Of a stretch of 64,000 nt of DNA, positions 38,133 to 45,674 are shown in pieces. How positions within the stretch are numbered: position 1 is the first letter of the stretch; every line of letters begins with the position of its first letter. Location: assembly GCA_013816805.1 (NCBI GenBank), contig JACDDS010000018.1, positions 22,051 through 86,050 on the forward strand, read 5' to 3'. Source of the stretch: Chitinophagales bacterium. GTDB lineage: Bacteria > Bacteroidota > Bacteroidia > Chitinophagales > UBA10324. A model generated the notes under the pieces. The model searched no databases. It worked only from the letters and a program-made list of their open reading frames with translations, and was not told the DNA's origin. The position numbers and the translations under genes are program-made.

Positions 38133-38756
38133 TCATCTTGCTGCATAGAAAAAATACTGCGCCGTATAGGGAACATTTACCTGCTCACCTTCGTGAGCAG
38201 CATCTGCACCTGTAGTGGGTGCTAAACCGCCTGTAGTATACAACCGCTGAATGTAAGTTATCTGCGTATAACTGTCCGGTTCTGAACTGGGCACTGCGCT
38301 GAGAAGCAACCACGGTACAGCGGTAATATCTTCTGTTATAGATTGCAATTTTAAGCCTACTACTTTTTTACCTTCCTTAGGGCCGGTGGTGGCTTCCCAG
38401 GTTGGACCAACATAGTGAATACCTACCTGTTCAGTATATGCCTGATCGGAATATAAAGTCGCATCCGGAGCTATAAACACCCACAGGAATACCGTAGAAT
38501 CGGTTGTACTGCGTTCGCACTGGTAAATCTGAGAGCCTGTGGCATAAGCACTCCAAACTAATTTATTTCCTTCCGGAACCTGGATTATTTCAGGCACTAT
38601 TGGGGCCTTTCTCAGATCTGTTGTTGAAGCAGCAACATTCGTATCATTTCCCATGGGGGAAAGATTTTCTTTTGAGCAGCTTGTGATCACAAGAGCAAAA
38701 AAAGCCATAAGCATCGCAACCCCGATATTTTTGGCTTTAAATATTTGACTTTTCAT
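38133..38756 (-). CDS. hypothetical lipoprotein
   Basis: A 207-residue lipoprotein: N-terminal MKSQIFKAK, hydrophobic core, lipobox LVITSC (Cys27), then a Ser/Asn-rich linker and a beta-rich domain with no family I recognise. Its leader peptide resembles that of the neighbouring lipoprotein (MKNQILKSR...ITSC), and the DNA upstream of both genes shares a nearly identical block, so the 5' parts are duplicated although the mature domains differ. Outer-membrane location is likely. It ends at a clear terminator. Confidence 0.8.
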   Translation of the reverse strand: MKSQIFKAKNIGVAMLMAFFALVITSCSKENLSPMGNDTNVAASTTDLRKAPIVPEIIQVPEGNKLVWSAYATGSQIYQCERSTTDSTVFLWVFIAPDATLYSDQAYTEQVGIHYVGPTWEATTGPKEGKKVVGLKLQSITEDITAVPWLLLSAVPSSEPDSYTQITYIQRLYTTGGLAPTTGADAAHEGEQVNVPYTAQYFFYAAR

Positions 38757-38772
38757 AAATTATTTGTTTTAC

Positions 38773-38843
38773 TTTTTTGCCTACTCTGAATAGGATTTTC
38801 GGCTTCGTCCTTAAAGAAAATGGTTAGTTAATGTTTATTGATA
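38773..38843 (-). repeat. upstream leader block, copy 1
   Basis: The stretch before the lipoprotein start at 38756 matches the one before 39911. The best part is TTTTTTGCCTACTCTG followed by AGGATTTTCGGCTTC and TCCT, with two or three mismatches over about 38 nt. Both copies continue to a TATTGATA at the far end (38836-38843 here). It may carry a shared promoter or 5' UTR element. Confidence 0.7.
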
Positions 38844-38902
38844 CTTTTAAATTTTCTGCAAGCATTTCATTCCTTGCTACTACCAAGGTTAGCACCTGAT
38901 CA

Positions 38903-39658
38903 CTATTTCTTAACGGTTGTAGAAGGAAGCATTCCCATTAATATGCCAGGCTTTTGGCGAAGAGAAGAAACCCTGTTTGAAGGCATATATTTAACCGGCT
39001 CTTGTAAATTGTCACAGGTTGAAGAAGACGTTTCAGTAAAAGCTAACACCTCAGTGATACCATCCGTATCCAATAAACTAAGGTTCACTGTATTTGCGAA
39101 ACCTTCACTATCATATATGTAGGATGCTGAGATGGGACTAAATGTACCATCGGAATAATTCCATGTCCAGTTCAAAGGATTATTCCTGCAAAACATTCTG
39201 AAATAATCTGCTGGATCCACCTCAGAGTGAAACAAAATATATTTTATCCATTTACTGCCTGCCATAAAATTTCTATTGTTATCATAACCAGCTGCCTCAT
39301 TAATAGTATAGCCGGGATTAAAAACAGTTCCGCCATTTTCCGCTCTTACCATAGCCCTTTTTACGTTTCCCAGCTTATTGTATGTATATATATATGCACC
39401 ATTATATTCGGGAGATAACAAATTAGTAAATCCATCCTTGATAATTTGTCCCTGAATATTATATTGAAAACTATCAATAAATATCAATTCATCGTTAGGG
39501 GGGTCAGTTATACCTGGATAATAATAGTTTAGAACAGCAGGTAAAGGGCTGTTACCTTTATAAATAAAATCAAAGTGCACGCCGTCTGTACCATAATTAG
39601 ATTTTATAAGACGATTCCTTACTATCGTACTCCATGGTTGCAGGAAAACCTCCATCAA
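38903..39658 (-). CDS. lipoprotein, C-terminal fragment of a frameshifted gene
   Basis: A 251-residue frame, of which all but the first 14-18 codons is the real continuation of the lipoprotein beginning at 39911. From NRLIKSNYGTDGVHFDF onward it has repeating strand motifs like those in Bacteroidota lipoproteins with YD-type repeats (DSFQYNIQGQIIKD, YIYTYNKLGNVKRA, YIYDSEGFANTV). Removing one base near 39617 joins it to the upstream fragment as EYDSKNRLIKS. The first codons (MMEVFLQPWSTIV) are an out-of-frame artefact. Confidence 0.75.
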   Translation of the reverse strand: MMEVFLQPWSTIVRNRLIKSNYGTDGVHFDFIYKGNSPLPAVLNYYYPGITDPPNDELIFIDSFQYNIQGQIIKDGFTNLLSPEYNGAYIYTYNKLGNVKRAMVRAENGGTVFNPGYTINEAAGYDNNRNFMAGSKWIKYILFHSEVDPADYFRMFCRNNPLNWTWNYSDGTFSPISASYIYDSEGFANTVNLSLLDTDGITEVLAFTETSSSTCDNLQEPVKYMPSNRVSSLRQKPGILMGMLPSTTVKK

Positions 39659-39911
39659 AGCTCATGGAATCAGGATTACCTGCTGCGTTATAAAAAATAT
39701 CGAGGGTATAACCAAACAAGTCATCCTCGGTATGGGTAACAAGGCAACGTGCGCTTGTACTACCATCATCTTGCTTATCTTCTGTCAATGTGCTTTCATC
39801 TGAGGTGTTTGGAGATAAAACTGATTTTTTACAGCTTGTAATAGAAAAGAGTAAAATGGCGATCAGCATTATTACAGCGGCCATTCTTGATTTAAGAATT
39901 TGATTTTTCAT
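39597..39911 (-). CDS. lipoprotein, N-terminal fragment of a frameshifted gene
   Basis: A 104-residue frame: lipoprotein signal MKNQILKSR..., lipobox FSITSC (Cys27), a low-complexity Ser/Thr/Asp linker, then DIFYNAAGNPDSMSFDGG and ATMEYDSKESSYKI before a stop. True coding continues in another frame (38903-39658). An extra G (C on the plus strand at 39617/39618) explains the break. The intact protein would be about 330 residues on the outer membrane. Confidence 0.75.
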   Translation of the reverse strand: MKNQILKSRMAAVIMLIAILLFSITSCKKSVLSPNTSDESTLTEDKQDDGSTSARCLVTHTEDDLFGYTLDIFYNAAGNPDSMSFDGGFPATMEYDSKESSYKI

Positions 39912-39925
39912 AAATTAGATATTTA

Positions 39926-39991
39926 TTTTTTGCCTACTCTGGAAAGGATTTTCGGCTTCCTCCTAATATAATCTGTCAATATATATTGATA
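39926..39991 (-). repeat. upstream leader block, copy 2
   Basis: Matches copy 1 at 38773-38843: TTTTTTGCCTACTCTGG, AAAGGATTTTCGGCTTCC, TCCT, and ending at TATTGATA (39984-39991). It lies directly before the start of the frameshifted lipoprotein gene, same orientation and spacing as copy 1. Confidence 0.7.
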
Positions 39992-40021
39992 ACAAAAGTA
40001 GCTTCCCGAACCGCTCACATC

Positions 40022-40041
40022 AAGTGCATGATGTGGTAGTG
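40022..40041. promoter_or_regulatory. candidate operator, motif copy A
   Basis: AAGTGCATGATGTGGTAGTG, 110 nt upstream of the lipoprotein start at 39911. It matches the copy at 40911 in 18 of 20 positions (AAGTRCATGAWGTGGTAGTG), with a weaker relative at 44964. Such conservation in non-coding DNA ahead of three co-oriented genes suggests a regulator site; the binding protein is unknown. Confidence 0.5.
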
Positions 40042-40226
40042 GTGCATTATTAGATATTATTTATTTATAATATTTGTAAAGAATATATTGAACGCTGAGA
40101 ATAATAGGATATCAAAACGAAATGATAGTGAATGATAGATAAGAAAAGTCGAAGTCTTGCCAAAGGCTCCGACTGCTGGCAGTACAAGGATTAAATCTTA
40201 AACTGCCTGATAAAACGCATCAGTAT

Positions 40227-40844
40227 TTATTTACCCGTCACAGTCATTTCAGTCACTGGCAACTGAAACTGCATTACAGAAAGGCAATGGCGTATTGAAT
40301 AGGCATTGTTGCAGAAAATTCCAAGCATAGGCTTATCTGTAAAGGCAAAATCATAAATTGTAACAGAGGTTGCATTGTTTGCTGCTTCAATCCTGATCCA
40401 GCCATAAAAGAATTGACCATTTAAATTTAATTGTACTCCGATATAATTATCGGCAGTACGGATCCATGGGCCGTGTTTGCAGATTTTAACATGTTTGCTG
40501 CGTAACATAATGTGAGATGTCCACAACAGGTCAGCAGGCACTGTACACCACTTTTGATCTTTATTGATCATCGATCCGAAGTCGAGTGGCAATTGTGTGA
40601 AAGCATTGAAATTCAAAGGCACCAAAGAGATATAATCATCGGTAAAATTCACTGCTTCTGCACCTGCGGCTAATTCTTTTTTTTGCGTATGCTTAAGTAT
40701 AAAATCAGGAATGCCATCACTGTTAATATCAATTACAAATGAATCAATAATGTTTTTAGGAGGAGTCAATAACGTGTATTTTACCTGTGCAGAAATATCG
40801 TATTGAAGTAACAGAGCAGTAAGAAAAATAAAAATGGTTTTCAT
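40227..40844 (-). CDS. exported protein with FG-GAP-like calcium motif, no sorting tail
   Basis: A 205-residue secreted protein (signal 1-19, ending DISAQ). DINSDGIPDFIL near residue 45 resembles an FG-GAP/EF-like calcium loop. The later run NYIGVQLNLNGQFFYGWIRIEA with IYDFAFTD is clearly shared with the protein at 52142 (KYLGLRVTAGNGLLYGWARLDV, VKDYAYQ). Unlike that paralog it lacks a T9SS tail, so it would stay in the periplasm. Function unknown. A motif copy lies 66 nt upstream. Confidence 0.75.
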   Translation of the reverse strand: MKTIFIFLTALLLQYDISAQVKYTLLTPPKNIIDSFVIDINSDGIPDFILKHTQKKELAAGAEAVNFTDDYISLVPLNFNAFTQLPLDFGSMINKDQKWCTVPADLLWTSHIMLRSKHVKICKHGPWIRTADNYIGVQLNLNGQFFYGWIRIEAANNATSVTIYDFAFTDKPMLGIFCNNAYSIRHCLSVMQFQLPVTEMTVTGK

Positions 40845-40910
40845 AAAATTGTTTTAGATAGTTATATATTATATACGCCGTAAAGGTAAGGTGCTTAACA
40901 GGCCGGCTTC

Positions 40911-40930
40911 AAGTACATGAAGTGGTAGTG
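40911..40930. promoter_or_regulatory. candidate operator, motif copy B
   Basis: AAGTACATGAAGTGGTAGTG, 66 nt upstream of the start codon at 40844. It differs from the copy at 40022 at only two positions, both in non-coding DNA ahead of minus-strand genes. Confidence 0.5.
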
Positions 40931-41040
40931 CCCAAAAGTATCAGATGCCGGAGTTAATCTATTTATGCCTTTGCTAAAATTTGCAGAGCGATTAACTCGC
41001 CGGAAAGCTTACTGGTAGTTTTCGGAAAGAAGTTATTAAA

Positions 41041-41068
41041 ATATCAAAAATCTTCCTTACAGAAGATT
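41041..41068 (-). terminator. probable intrinsic terminator
   Basis: AATCTTC (41049-41055) and GAAGATT (41062-41068) form a 7-bp hairpin with a 6-nt loop; on the minus strand it is followed by TTTGATAT (41048-41041). It would close transcription through the receiver/TonB remnant that ends at 41148. The T tract is interrupted, so this is moderate support. Confidence 0.5.
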
Positions 41069-41147
41069 CTTGAATTGCGATTATCAATTTCTATTCGCCA
41101 TAAATGCGAAGAGAAAAAAACCATTATAAACTTATAGGAAATTCTCT

Positions 41148-41546
41148 TCACAGTTTGAAAACGATAGGCAGCAGGCAGTACGATTTTACACTTATGCCAT
41201 TAACTTTTTTAGAAATCCAATCCGGCATGCTATTCACAACACGGAGCGCTTCGTTATCAAAACCGTAACTTGATTTGTTTCCAACTATACTTGCATTAGA
41301 TATTCCATCGATACCTGGCATATGAATATCCATAAGCACTACATCAGGAGGAGCAAGGTTGAGATCTTTAACCAGATTATTGCAATCAGGATAAGCACCA
41401 TATAATTCAAAGCCGGGCGTACACTCTATTACCTGCGACAGTCCATTAAGCAGGGATTTGTTGTCTTCAAAGATTGATATTTTAACAGGGGTTTGTTCTA
41501 TTACATGCGGTTTATTCTTTATGAAGACAAATCCCTGATAAAAATT
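41148..41546 (-). pseudogene. receiver domain joined to a TonB C-terminal tail (deletion scar)
   Basis: The minus-strand frame is open from 41546. It reads a CheY-like receiver N-half (VKISIFEDNKSLLNGL, then PGFELYGAYPDCNNL, then PPDVVLMDIHMPGIDGI with the phosphoacceptor Asp) and then switches abruptly to a TonB C-terminal end: NASIVGNKSSYGF, DNEALRVVNSMPDW, KKVNGISVKSY, LLPIVFKL, stop. Nothing after GIDGI resembles a receiver or a LuxR/NarL helix-turn-helix. There is no ATG, GTG or TTG start before the receiver part, so it is probably untranslated. It looks like the remains of the response regulator for the kinase at 41694-44868 fused by deletion to a lost tonB gene. Confidence 0.75.
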
Positions 41547-41693
41547 TTACTCATTGTTAAAAAATTCTTTCGATAGGACAAACAAAAACAAGATGCAGGT
41601 TGCTAAATAATATTCTCAAAAAAAAAATGCTTAATTATTGTTAGTCTATTAACTACAGCTAAAAGTGTTTAGCAAAAACGAGGTTGATTCATA

Positions 41694-42710
41694 CTAGGGG
41701 GCCGGGAAGGAAAGCTGAATGACAGTACCTTTTCCTATTGCTGTTTGAACCATAAATTTGCCACGCATCTCATCAATGCGTTTTTTCATGTTTATCAATC
41801 CGTTTCCGGGTCCATAATTATTAAGATCAAAACCAATTCCCACATCTGCAATTTCCATATTCAGCACTTTTCCTTCAAGTCCTATTTTGATCGAGCAATT
41901 CTTTCCCCCAGAATATTTTGCTACGTTATTTACAGCTTCTTTAAAAATAAGATAGAGATTTTTTCTTTTCTCCATAGATAGCTTTAATCCTGATAAGGAA
42001 GCAGATGACTCAAATGTGAGAGCCATATTCTTAGCTTCCAGAATAGCTGATGCAAAAGTTCGCATGCGCTGAAGAATATTTTCAAAGCGATCGTTATCAG
42101 GATTTATTGCCCACACGATATCGCTCATAGATTCAATGGTATTACGTGAATTTTCGTTTATAGTATCCAATAGCGATGAAGCTTTCGGAGAATGGTTTTT
42201 TACTTCCTCATTTGCAAGCTCACTGTAAATTGCAATACTGCTTAAGGTACTTCCGATATCATCGTGAAGATCGCTCGCAATCTTATTCCGTACATGTTGG
42301 AGCTTTAGAATTTGATTCAGCCTGTAGCGGTAAAGGACATACAGTGTGAGTACCAACATCAAAAAACACAATATATAAAACCACCATGTGTTCCAGAATG
42401 GAGGATTAATAGTAATATGGATTGCAGTACCATCTTCATTCCATACACCATCGTTATTGCTCGCTTTCACCAGGAAATTATAATTGCCCGGAGGAAGACT
42501 GGTATAAGTTGCTATCCTGTTTTTATAATCTGTTGTATGCCAATCCTTATCAAATCCATCAAGCTTAAAAGCAAATAGGTTTTTTTCAGGATTAATAAAG
42601 CTCATTGCTGTGAATTCAAATGTGAAAACATTTTGGTTATAACAGAGCCGGATATCTTTGGTGTTGGAAATCGAAGTACTCAGAATTTTTGTCGGATCAC
42701 CTGGAGTCAC
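41694..42710 (-). CDS. sensor histidine kinase, C-terminal fragment of a frameshifted gene
   Basis: 338 residues carrying the Y_Y_Y domain (FKLDGFDKDWHTTDY, YTSLPPGNYNFLVKASNNDG), a transmembrane helix (about 113-133), the HisKA_3 dimerisation/phosphoacceptor segment (VRNKIASDLHDDIGSTLSS), and a HATPase domain (EAVNNVAKYSGG, VGIGFDLNNYGPGNGLINM). It belongs to the NarL-type propeller kinases. Translated alone it would lack the sensor. The upstream half is the frame at 42715-44868; one extra base in a five-A run at 42719-42723 separates them. Confidence 0.88.
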   Translation of the reverse strand: MTPGDPTKILSTSISNTKDIRLCYNQNVFTFEFTAMSFINPEKNLFAFKLDGFDKDWHTTDYKNRIATYTSLPPGNYNFLVKASNNDGVWNEDGTAIHITINPPFWNTWWFYILCFLMLVLTLYVLYRYRLNQILKLQHVRNKIASDLHDDIGSTLSSIAIYSELANEEVKNHSPKASSLLDTINENSRNTIESMSDIVWAINPDNDRFENILQRMRTFASAILEAKNMALTFESSASLSGLKLSMEKRKNLYLIFKEAVNNVAKYSGGKNCSIKIGLEGKVLNMEIADVGIGFDLNNYGPGNGLINMKKRIDEMRGKFMVQTAIGKGTVIQLSFPAP

Positions 42711-42714
42711 TGAT

Positions 42715-44868
42715 TTATAAAAACAATCTGAAATCGGTAATAACCACCGGGGGCTTTCTGGTATTCGGATTCAGATTATCCGGGTTAACCATGATAATAC
42801 CTTTGCTGCAGCTGAACAGCATGCGGCCATCATTCATTTTCAGACAAGCACTTTTTTCGAAATGTGTTGTAGGTAATCCATCCGTTTCATCAAATGAACG
42901 AATCCGGGTTAAAGCAAAATGATCAAAGGTTAATTTACAGATCCCGGCTAAAGTACCAATCCAGATATGCGAATTGTTGTCTTCAAGAATGCTGCTCACA
43001 GAATTGCCGGGAAGCCCGTCGCCTGCAGCATAACTTACGAATCCATTAGCCTCTCTGTTGAAAATGTTTAATCCTGCATCCTCCGTGCCTATCCAAACAT
43101 TTTCGTCAGCATCAATATAGACGCTATTAATATAATCACTTCCTATGCTGTGAATATTATTGATATCATGGTGGTACCATGTCAATTTTTTGCTAAGTGG
43201 TCGATAGGTAAGTAAACCCTCCCTGGTTCCAATCCATATTACACCCTCACCATCTTCGGCAATAGAAGTAATGATTCCCGTGAAGGGATCTGGTACTTCT
43301 TCAGTGCGAAATAATACGGTGCTATTTTTATCCGGGTCAAATAAAAAGAGACCATTACATGTTCCAATCCACGTAATGCTATTGCGTGTTTCCAGCAAGG
43401 CAGTAATTGCATGGCCGGAAGATGAATAGTGAGGATTCCATGCCGCAGCGCCTGCATCTTCTATCGTTTGAAAATTTATTTTTGAAACCTTTTGAGTTTG
43501 CGGGTCAATGGTGTTAAGACCATCCCTGGATCCTATCCAAATCAATCCGCGATGATCTTCCATTGCACAAACAATGTTGTTGCTGCATAATGAAGTGCCG
43601 ACGGTTGCATCATGTCTGAAAGTATGGATTATTTCTCCCGAACTGCTAATTTCAGTGATGCCATCATCGGGCGTAGCGTACCATATAGAATGATTTTTGG
43701 TTTCAATCATAGCGACTATACATGCTGCGTGATTATGGTCACAGTGTTCAGTAAAAGGATTTGATAAATTAAATGGCAGGCTTTTGGGGTTAAACGCATT
43801 CAGTCCCCCATCGGTAGTGGCAATCCACATCATGCCACTTCTTCCCTGTGAAATAGAGCTGATTTTATTGCTGCTTAGTGAATTTAATTGATCTGCGTCG
43901 TGAATGTAGAGTAGAAACTTTGTTGATTCTGCATACAATACATTCACTCCTTTATCGGCAGTGCCAGCCCAAATCTTTCCATATTTATCTTTAAATACGC
44001 AGGTGACATCATTGCTTGATATGGATGAGAGATCTTTTTCATTGTGAATATAAGCGGTGAATTTATTCACCCAGGGCTCAAATTTGTTAAGTCCCCAATC
44101 GGTTGCAATCCAGATTGTATTAGACACAGGATCTACATAAATATCACGAACATTATTTGAGGAAATAGAATTAGAATTTTCGTTTCTGTGATTGAAAGCA
44201 GTGAAAGCGCCGCTATGAGTATTTACCCTATTCATTCCACCATACCTTGTACCAATCCAAAGTATCCCTTTTCCATTGCTGCCTATGCACGTAATGTGAT
44301 TATCAGTGAGAGAATTTTCCTGGTTTTCTAAAGAGCGGAAGTGCTTAAAGATTTTTGTTTGCGGATCAAATGCATCCAGACCCATGCTTGCTGTTCCTAT
44401 CCAGACTATATTGCTGCTATCGACAAAAAGTGAGGTTATGGAATCCTGTATCAGTGAACTGCTGTTTGCAGACTGATGATAACAACTAAATTTATTCGAA
44501 TAAATGTCGAAACCATTCAAACCCTTTCCAGAGGTTCCAATCCATATCATCCCCTGACCTCCTACGGCGGAACAGGTAATATCATCACTGGAAAGTGAAT
44601 TCACATTCCTGGAATTATGCAGGTATACCGTGAAGTTATAACCATCAAATTTGTTTAACCCTTCCCTGGTACCATACCACATATAACCCAGATGATCCTG
44701 TATTATTCTGGATACACTATTGCTAGACATACCCTGTTGCATGCCAAAATGCTTAAAATAAAGCGTGTCATTTTGCGCAAACATTATAGCAGGTACTGAG
44801 CAAAAAATACAGTTAATAAAAAATCCCCAAAGGCCTGTGAAGAATTTTGAGGGAGATAGAATTTTCAT
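42715..44868 (-). CDS. two-component regulator propeller sensor, N-terminal fragment of a frameshifted gene
   Basis: 717 residues: a signal peptide (about 1-32, ending MFAQ), then about 13-14 Reg_prop blades of the form DxxGxxWIGTxxGLNxFD (GYMWYGTREGLNKFDGY, GMIWIGTSGKGLNGFD, NVWIGTEDAGLNIFN and others), ending PPVVITDFRLFL and stop. In intact relatives this runs straight into the Y_Y_Y domain. Removing one T of the minus-strand five-T run gives LFYKSVTPGDPT, joining it to the kinase fragment, about 1060 residues overall. It senses a periplasmic ligand, often a carbohydrate or peptide signal in this family. Confidence 0.88.
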   Translation of the reverse strand: MKILSPSKFFTGLWGFFINCIFCSVPAIMFAQNDTLYFKHFGMQQGMSSNSVSRIIQDHLGYMWYGTREGLNKFDGYNFTVYLHNSRNVNSLSSDDITCSAVGGQGMIWIGTSGKGLNGFDIYSNKFSCYHQSANSSSLIQDSITSLFVDSSNIVWIGTASMGLDAFDPQTKIFKHFRSLENQENSLTDNHITCIGSNGKGILWIGTRYGGMNRVNTHSGAFTAFNHRNENSNSISSNNVRDIYVDPVSNTIWIATDWGLNKFEPWVNKFTAYIHNEKDLSSISSNDVTCVFKDKYGKIWAGTADKGVNVLYAESTKFLLYIHDADQLNSLSSNKISSISQGRSGMMWIATTDGGLNAFNPKSLPFNLSNPFTEHCDHNHAACIVAMIETKNHSIWYATPDDGITEISSSGEIIHTFRHDATVGTSLCSNNIVCAMEDHRGLIWIGSRDGLNTIDPQTQKVSKINFQTIEDAGAAAWNPHYSSSGHAITALLETRNSITWIGTCNGLFLFDPDKNSTVLFRTEEVPDPFTGIITSIAEDGEGVIWIGTREGLLTYRPLSKKLTWYHHDINNIHSIGSDYINSVYIDADENVWIGTEDAGLNIFNREANGFVSYAAGDGLPGNSVSSILEDNNSHIWIGTLAGICKLTFDHFALTRIRSFDETDGLPTTHFEKSACLKMNDGRMLFSCSKGIIMVNPDNLNPNTRKPPVVITDFRLFL

Positions 44869-44963
44869 ATATTGAAATGGTCCCTTGTAATTTAATCATT
44901 ATTAGTAGTAATTGTATTAGTTCAATTTCCCCCTGTAAATAACATCTTTCTAATGCTGTAGTG

Positions 44964-44985
44964 CAAGTGCATAAACATGTAGTTG
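44964..44985. promoter_or_regulatory. candidate operator, motif copy C (weak)
   Basis: CAAGTGCAT followed by TGTAGTTG, 96 nt upstream of the propeller sensor start. It shares the left half and a near-copy of the right half with copies A and B. It is a weaker match, so the link is tentative. Confidence 0.3.
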
Positions 44986-45112
44986 AATTCGGATTTAATA
45001 ATCTTATATCTACTATAGATTAGCGATATTTTAATATTCCTCTTTTTGTGTATATAAAGCCTTTTAAAAGTTATTCCAATTCTTTTGAATTGATCTGTCG
45101 CTTTTTCTTCAT

Positions 45113-45209
45113 GGTCGAAAATTGAAACGGGTTCTGATTCTGATTACCAATCTTACTCCTCACCCTATAATTGTCGCAATTATTGATGAGGGAACGGATG
45201 TTGAGCATC
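45113..45209 (+). pseudogene. partial duplicate of the subtilase gene 5' end
   Basis: Two blocks match the subtilase locus. 45113-45149 equals 49039-49075 with 33 of 37 identities (5' UTR), and 45152-45209 equals 49301-49358 with 53 of 58 identities (coding for VIVAIIDGGTDVEH). The 225 bases between the two blocks at the source are missing here; ATTAAAA..CCTTA occurs at both edges at the source, suggesting deletion between short direct repeats. The copy has no start and soon stops. Confidence 0.8.
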
Positions 45210-45674
45210 GATGCACATGAAGGGTTTCATAAATTTTATACAAAGCGAACCCCTATTGAGTGCAATCTTCATTTAGATCCTCTTATAGCTTGTCCCGGTG
45301 TCACCGGTCAGCGCCGTTTATTACCACATGAACAATTTCAATCATTTTGCTATCAATGTATCGCAAGCAAATAGTCCTAAGCACCCGAATCCAATCATGC
45401 AGTATTACTTAAAAATTCATATAAAATTTGAAGATATATCTTAATAATTTACATATTTTTACATCATATGCGTCTACAGCGTATAATTTCACTTTGACTA
45501 TATACACTAATATGAAAATCTCATCTCTTATGAATAAATGGAAAAATACCACCGGATGTCATGATCTGTATCTATTCATGATAAGGTAATGAGCGCTCAC
45601 TTTTGCTCTGTGAGGCATCCGTTAGTTGAGGAGTGAATAATCCGCTCTTCCAATTATTATATAAACCCGATTTT

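Larger units (their letters stand above)
39912..40226. other. intergenic region with leader block and motif copy
   Basis: A 315-bp gap between a lipoprotein start and the next minus-strand gene end. It holds the second leader block (39926-39991) and one copy of the 20-nt motif (40022-40041). The remainder is AT-rich with no coding frame. Confidence 0.6.
40845..41147. other. intergenic region with motif copy and terminator
   Basis: A 303-bp gap holding motif copy B (40911-40930) and a likely minus-strand terminator (41041-41068). No coding frame is convincing. Confidence 0.55.
44869..45632. other. 764-bp region with regulatory motif and a fossil gene fragment
   Basis: No intact gene lies here. 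Contents: a weak third motif copy upstream of the sensor gene (44964-44985) and the duplicated subtilase start (45113-45209). The rest up to the sulfatase start is AT-rich and non-coding; a 67-residue plus frame at 45171 is only a by-product of the fossil. Confidence 0.6.

Noticed and set aside
45171..45374. 67-residue plus-strand frame in the gap before the sulfatase
   Set aside because: It starts inside the duplicated subtilase fragment in the wrong frame and shows no family similarity.
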